10,043 nucleotides of DNA, taken from the NCBI GenBank assembly GCA_014801065.1, contig JAAVEX010000050.1, forward strand, positions 1 to 10,043, read 5' to 3'. Below are positions 6,609 to 10,043 of the stretch, one piece after another; positions within the stretch are counted from its first letter, which is position 1, and every line of letters starts with the position of its first letter. Position numbers and translations under genes: made by a program. The stretch is from Barnesiella sp. (GTDB lineage Bacteria; Bacteroidota; Bacteroidia; Bacteroidales; Muribaculaceae). Below the pieces are notes generated by a model. That model saw nothing but the letters and a program-made list of their open reading frames with translations. It made no database searches and had not been told where the DNA came from.

Positions 6609-7968
6609 AATAAAATCAGTCTGGTTTTGCACTGAATGTGGTGCCGACTCTCCCAAATGGCAGGGACGCTGCCCCTCATGTGGAGCTTGGAACACTCTGA
6701 TCGAGGAAAAAGTAAGTGCTAAGAAATCAAAAAGCGTAACGCTTTCACAACGTTCGCTATCACGACCACAAAAAGTGTCGGAGATCGAAGTGGTGGAAGA
6801 GCCGAGAATCAAGATGCCGAGCAAGGAACTAAACCGTGTGCTTGGCGGGGGGCTTGTTGCCGGATCGCTTGTGCTGATTGGAGGCGAACCGGGCATAGGC
6901 AAGTCGACGCTCGTGCTGCAAAACACATTGTCGATACGATCAAAACGAATATTATACATCTCCGGAGAGGAGAGCGCTGTGCAGTTAAAGATGAGAGCCG
7001 ACCGCATAGGCAGGGTGTGTGACAATGTCCTTATAGCATGCGAAACATCTCTTGAAAATATAATGACGCATATTGAAAATACGCAACCGGAAATAGTAGT
7101 GGTTGATTCAATACAGACTATAGCATCCGACGAGATCGAGTCGGCAGCCGGAAGCGTGAGCCAGGTGCGTGAATGTTCAGCCAGATTGCTTAAATATGCC
7201 AAAGAGAGCGGTGTGCCGGTGATGCTTATCGGTCATATAAACAAGGAGGGGAGTCTGGCCGGTCCGAAAGTGCTTGAACATATTGTAGACACCGTTTTAC
7301 AATTTGAGGGCGACCGCCACTATATGTATCGCATTCTTCGATCAATCAAAAACCGATTTGGAAGCACATCCGAACTCGGAATTTATGAAATGGGCCAAAA
7401 AGGGCTTAGAGAGGTGACTAATCCATCGGAAATGTTATTGTCTCATTCTGAAAACGATGAAGAACTGTCGGGAATGGCCATTGGCATAACCCTTGAAGGG
7501 ATCCGCCCGTTTCTTATAGAAGCCCAAGCGCTGGTTAGCACAGCCGCCTACGGCACGCCGCAACGCGCAGTCACAGGCTTTGACTCAAAGCGAATGAATA
7601 TGCTTTTGGCCGTTTTGGAGAAGCGTGTGGGATTTAAGCTCGCTCAGAAGGATGTATTCTTAAATATTGCCGGAGGACTAAAGGTAAACGACACGGCTCT
7701 TGACTTGCCGGTAATATGCGCCATTATGTCTTCAAATGTCGACATGGCCATCCCGAAGGGCACCTGCATGGCAGGTGAAGTTGGACTTTCCGGCGAAATA
7801 CGTCAGGTCACCCGAATCGAGCAAAGAATTGGTGAAGCTGAAAAACTCGGCATGAAAACAATTATCATTCCCAAGTACAATCTCAAAGGAGTTGACAAAG
7901 ATAGGTTTTCAATTCAAATCCGTGAGATATCAAAAGTAGAAGAAGCCTTTCGAATGCTTTTCGCATAA
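6598..7968 (+). CDS. radA: DNA repair protein RadA (branch-migration ATPase)
   Basis: RadA (Sms) is a cytoplasmic RecA-like ATPase that speeds branch migration of recombination intermediates. The 456-residue length is typical. Cys11, Cys14, Cys25 and Cys28 form the N-terminal four-cysteine zinc finger (CTECG...CPSCG). The Walker A motif is GEPGIGKST at 96-104 with Lys102. The Walker B strand is VVVDSIQT. The RadA-specific KNRFG motif is at 251-255. The C-terminal third, with the conserved stretch LNIAGGLKVNDTALDLPV, is the Lon-protease-like domain that lacks proteolytic function in this family. The gene starts inside the end of the methyltransferase gene (11-bp overlap) and ends at a hairpin that spans its stop codon. 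It converges with purT. Nothing about it looks broken. Confidence 0.97.
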   Translation: MATKIKSVWFCTECGADSPKWQGRCPSCGAWNTLIEEKVSAKKSKSVTLSQRSLSRPQKVSEIEVVEEPRIKMPSKELNRVLGGGLVAGSLVLIGGEPGIGKSTLVLQNTLSIRSKRILYISGEESAVQLKMRADRIGRVCDNVLIACETSLENIMTHIENTQPEIVVVDSIQTIASDEIESAAGSVSQVRECSARLLKYAKESGVPVMLIGHINKEGSLAGPKVLEHIVDTVLQFEGDRHYMYRILRSIKNRFGSTSELGIYEMGQKGLREVTNPSEMLLSHSENDEELSGMAIGITLEGIRPFLIEAQALVSTAAYGTPQRAVTGFDSKRMNMLLAVLEKRVGFKLAQKDVFLNIAGGLKVNDTALDLPVICAIMSSNVDMAIPKGTCMAGEVGLSGEIRQVTRIEQRIGEAEKLGMKTIIIPKYNLKGVDKDRFSIQIREISKVEEAFRMLFA

Positions 7969-7980
7969 AAAGGCTTCTTC
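7939..7980 (+). repeat. Hairpin spanning the radA stop codon
   Basis: GAAGAAGCCTTT (7939-7950) and AAAGGCTTCTTC (7969-7980) are perfectly complementary over 12 bp. The left arm encodes the last residues of RadA and the stop codon (7966-7968) lies in the loop. Inside the loop ATGC (7954-7957) can pair with GCAT (7963-7966). No T-run follows, so termination would have to be inefficient or use other factors. It may protect the 3' end of the mRNA instead. Confidence 0.6.
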
Positions 7981-7990
7981 TATGACTTCT

Positions 7991-8026
7991 TAACGCCTAT
8001 TCAGCGTGTCCGATGAATAGGCGTTA
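7991..8026. terminator. Hairpin between convergent radA and purT, possible bidirectional terminator
   Basis: TAACGCCTATTCA (7991-8003) and TGAATAGGCGTTA (8014-8026) form a perfect 13-bp stem around a 10-nt loop. The hairpin begins 11 bp past the purT stop and lies 22 bp past the radA stop, the expected place for a shared terminator. The symmetric perfect stem would form in either transcript. T-rich sequence after it is poor on both sides, so the terminator call is moderate. Confidence 0.6.
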
Positions 8027-8037
8027 CTTAATTGTGA

Positions 8038-9228
8038 TTATCGGGGGTAAACCGTTACTTTCAGTTTTGCATAAGCACGTTCAGCTTTTTCCACTGCTTT
8101 TTCGGCAGTTTCTGCTGACGCGAGAATTACACCCATGCGTCTATGACCTTTTACTTCAGGCTTGCCGAAAATTCTTATCTGAACGTCGGGTTCGGAAAGA
8201 ACCTCTTCCAAATTATCAAATTCCACCTTGTCGGTATCACCTTCAACTACGATAGCGCGGGAAGCCGAGGGGCCATAAAAACGGATGTCAGGAACAGGCA
8301 ATCCCAGGAGCGCGCGAGCATGCAAACCAAACTCACTTAAATCCTGAGAAATCATTGTCACCATTCCGGTGTCGTGCGGGCGAGGGGAGACTTCACTAAA
8401 TATTACTTCATCACCCTTGATAAAAAGTTCTACACCAAAGATACCATATCCCCCAAGGGCATCTGTCACCTTTTTAGCGATCTCCCTTGCGGAATTCAGT
8501 GCATTATCGGTCATGGCCTGAGGCTGCCAGGAATATCTGTAGTCGCCATCAACCTGAACATGGCCGATCGGTTGACAAAAAGTGGTGCCGGAAACGCTTC
8601 TTACCGTGAGCAACGTTATCTCATAATCAAACTGAACAAATCCTTCAACTATCACACGCCCGGCGCCCGCGCGTCCTCCTTCCTGTGCAATGGTCCACGA
8701 TTTTTCTATATCAGCCTCTGACTTCACAACGCTTTGACCATGGCCTGAAGAGCTCATGATAGGTTTTACAACACATGGAATACCGATAGTCGCAACCGCT
8801 TCCTTAAATTCATCAAATGTTGAAGCGAACATATAAGGTGATGTCTTTACACCAAGTTCTTCAGCAGCAAGACGACGGATACCTTCACGATTCATGGTCA
8901 AAAAGGCAGCTTTAGCCGTAGGAGTAACGTTGTATCCTTCCTTTTCCAATTCAACCAGCATAGGAGTTGCTATTGCCTCTACCTCGGGAATGATATGATC
9001 AGGCTTTTCCTTCTCGACTATTGCTCTAAGAGCTTCGCCATCAAGCATATTGAACACATACGAACGATGCGCCACTTGCATGGCAGGTGCATTTTCATAT
9101 CTATCACAAGCCACAACTTCCACGTTGTAGCGCTGAAGTTCCAATGCAACTTCTTTTCCAAGTTCACCACTACCGAGCAATAACGCTTTCTTTCCTACAG
9201 GGGTCTGAACAGATCCAATCTTAGCCAT
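8038..9228 (-). CDS. purT: Formate-dependent phosphoribosylglycinamide formyltransferase
   Basis: PurT makes formyl-glycinamide ribonucleotide from glycinamide ribonucleotide, formate and ATP, the third step of purine synthesis, without using folate. The 396-residue product is an ATP-grasp enzyme almost identical in length to E. coli PurT (392). With the start at 9228 its numbering matches the E. coli active site: GSGELGKE at 19-26, Glu82 in PEVEAIA, Arg114, Lys155 in [11 protein letters not shown], Glu195, Glu203, and the magnesium ligands Glu267 and Glu279 in [12 protein letters not shown]. An in-frame ATG at 9258 is rejected because it adds ten hydrophobic residues, overlaps a -7-like element and spoils that match. 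The gene stands alone on the minus strand, convergent with radA and divergent from the adenylation gene. It is intact. Confidence 0.97.
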   Translation of the reverse strand: MAKIGSVQTPVGKKALLLGSGELGKEVALELQRYNVEVVACDRYENAPAMQVAHRSYVFNMLDGEALRAIVEKEKPDHIIPEVEAIATPMLVELEKEGYNVTPTAKAAFLTMNREGIRRLAAEELGVKTSPYMFASTFDEFKEAVATIGIPCVVKPIMSSSGHGQSVVKSEADIEKSWTIAQEGGRAGAGRVIVEGFVQFDYEITLLTVRSVSGTTFCQPIGHVQVDGDYRYSWQPQAMTDNALNSAREIAKKVTDALGGYGIFGVELFIKGDEVIFSEVSPRPHDTGMVTMISQDLSEFGLHARALLGLPVPDIRFYGPSASRAIVVEGDTDKVEFDNLEEVLSEPDVQIRIFGKPEVKGHRRMGVILASAETAEKAVEKAERAYAKLKVTVYPR

Positions 9229-9255
9229 AAACAATAGGTTAATTAGTAATATATG

Positions 9256-9263
9256 CAAATTTA
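9256..9263 (-). promoter_or_regulatory. Candidate -7 element of purT
   Basis: TAAATTTG, read on the minus strand, matches TAnnTTTG exactly and lies about 28 bp upstream of the purT ATG at 9228. No TTTG occurs 19-21 bp further upstream; TTTTG at 9300-9296 is about 32 bp away. The -33 element is therefore doubtful. The site argues against translation starting at 9258. Confidence 0.5.
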
Positions 9264-9315
9264 AGAAAATTTAATGAGATAATAATCATACTGAACAAAA
9301 ACAACGGATTATCAT

Positions 9316-9323
9316 TATATTTA
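9316..9323 (+). promoter_or_regulatory. Weak candidate -7 element for the adenylation gene
   Basis: TATATTTA differs from TAnnTTTG only in the last base and ends 22 bp before the ATG at 9346. No TTTG is found at the proper distance upstream. It is offered only as the best candidate in the 117-bp gap shared with purT. Confidence 0.25.
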
Positions 9324-9345
9324 AAGAACCCTTAGGTGCAAAACA

Positions 9346-10043
9346 ATGAATAAAAAAACAATATATTCATGCTTCAAAGAAAATGTGTTGAAGCATCCTG
9401 ATCAACCTGCGATTGTTGATGATGACCGAACGATAAGCTATTCTCAGCTTGACACAATGGTAGATGCTATCCTTGCAAAGTTTTATGATCAAAAACCATC
9501 ATACGTCGGAATAGTCATGCGCCATGGAGCAGAGCAGATAGCAGCGATGCTTGCCGTGTTAAAAAGCGGAGCCGCTTATGTGCCTGCCGAGCCATTCCTG
9601 CCAAAAGATCGAATTGATTATATGATGAAGATGGCCGGTGTAACTCTGGTAATCACGGATGAATATTGTGATAATATCTCACCCGTAAAAGAAACATTCA
9701 TAGACCGATCTACACCCGAAGGAGTTGCATACATCCCATATACCTCGGGCACTACAGGCCGACCTAAAGGTGTGATTCAAGAGAATCACTCTGTGGTAAA
9801 CTATTGCGAGGCTTTCGAGAAGGAGATGCACATCGAACCGGGCGACGTTATGCTACAATATTCCGTATGCTCATTTGATATCTTCGTGGAAGAGGTGTTC
9901 GCCACTCTGCTGAATGGAGCTACTCTTGCAATTCCCGATGATAAGATTCACAACGGACCGCTCGAAGTGCTTATGGATTTCTGCAATCGCCACAAAGTAA
10001 CGATCATAGATGGGTTCCCGTATCTGATCGCCGATATAAATAA
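9346..10043 (+). CDS. NRPS-type amino-acid adenylation protein, 3' end outside the window
   Basis: An open frame from the ATG at 9346 runs without a stop to the window edge: 232 complete codons, about 45 percent of an adenylation domain of some 500 residues. Such domains activate a carboxylic acid, usually an amino acid, as an acyl-AMP and load it on a carrier-protein thiol. Motifs in order are a typical entry segment (HPDQPAIVDDDRTISYSQLD, about 17-36), core A2 LKSGAAYVPAEP (72-83), the A3 phosphate loop YTSGTTGRPKGV (132-143), and A4 FDIFVEEVFATLLNGA from Phe177. Asp178 sits where Asp235 of the gramicidin synthetase A domain binds the substrate amino group, which favours an alpha-amino acid; the next visible pocket positions are Ile179 and Glu182. 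There is no condensation domain before it, so it is a starter module or a stand-alone enzyme. A D-alanine ligase (DltA-like) or other acyl-AMP ligase is possible. The rest lies beyond the window. Confidence 0.88.
   Translation, partial: MNKKTIYSCFKENVLKHPDQPAIVDDDRTISYSQLDTMVDAILAKFYDQKPSYVGIVMRHGAEQIAAMLAVLKSGAAYVPAEPFLPKDRIDYMMKMAGVTLVITDEYCDNISPVKETFIDRSTPEGVAYIPYTSGTTGRPKGVIQENHSVVNYCEAFEKEMHIEPGDVMLQYSVCSFDIFVEEVFATLLNGATLAIPDDKIHNGPLEVLMDFCNRHKVTIIDGFPYLIADIN

Noticed and set aside
6591..7202. A 203-codon open frame on the minus strand
   Set aside because: It is antisense to the conserved N-terminal half of radA, is rich in serine and proline from reverse reading, and shows no domain.
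9229..9258. N-terminal extension of purT (10 codons)
   Set aside because: It overlaps a -7-like element and breaks the one-to-one numbering with E. coli PurT.

Overview
The window looks like chromosome of an anaerobic member of the Bacteroidales, perhaps Muribaculaceae or a relative. The family-level placement is an inference. Evidence for the order: promoter-like sites match the Bacteroidota pattern (TTTG, about 19 bp, TAnnTTTG), gene starts lack clear Shine-Dalgarno sequences, the genome encodes an oxygen-sensitive class III ribonucleotide reductase, and there is a large exported family 2 glycosidase of the kind common in gut Bacteroidota. Six genes are complete and a seventh is cut by the right edge.

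Layout. Positions 1-136 hold two back-to-back intrinsic terminators: one for an unseen plus-strand gene to the left, one for nrdG. Positions 137-2972 hold nrdD then nrdG on the minus strand, a two-gene operon for making deoxyribonucleotides without oxygen. A strong promoter lies in front of nrdD and a U-less hairpin lies between the two genes. Positions 2973-3321 are an AT-rich divergent intergenic region with the nrdD promoter, a candidate promoter for the next gene and short direct repeats. Positions 3322-7968 hold three closely packed plus-strand genes: a secreted GH2 beta-galactosidase-like enzyme, a TrmH/SpoU RNA methyltransferase and radA, the last two overlapping by 11 bp. Positions 7939-8037 hold two consecutive hairpins between convergent radA and purT. 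Positions 8038-9228 hold purT on the minus strand. Positions 9229-9345 are a short divergent promoter region, and from 9346 to the edge runs the first 232 codons of an amino-acid adenylation (NRPS-type) protein.

How the genes relate. NrdG activates NrdD; together they supply dNTPs under anaerobiosis. PurT uses formate in purine synthesis, and many NrdD enzymes use formate as reductant, so the window carries a PurT and possibly a second formate-dependent step in nucleotide metabolism, though the genes are not in one operon. RadA and the RNA methyltransferase are housekeeping. The GH2 enzyme has no SusC/SusD, sensor or other glycosidase beside it inside the window, so it appears to be an isolated carbohydrate gene in a housekeeping neighbourhood. 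No tRNA, rRNA, CRISPR array, insertion sequence or phage gene was seen. The part most likely to lead to something undescribed is the truncated adenylation gene at the right edge.
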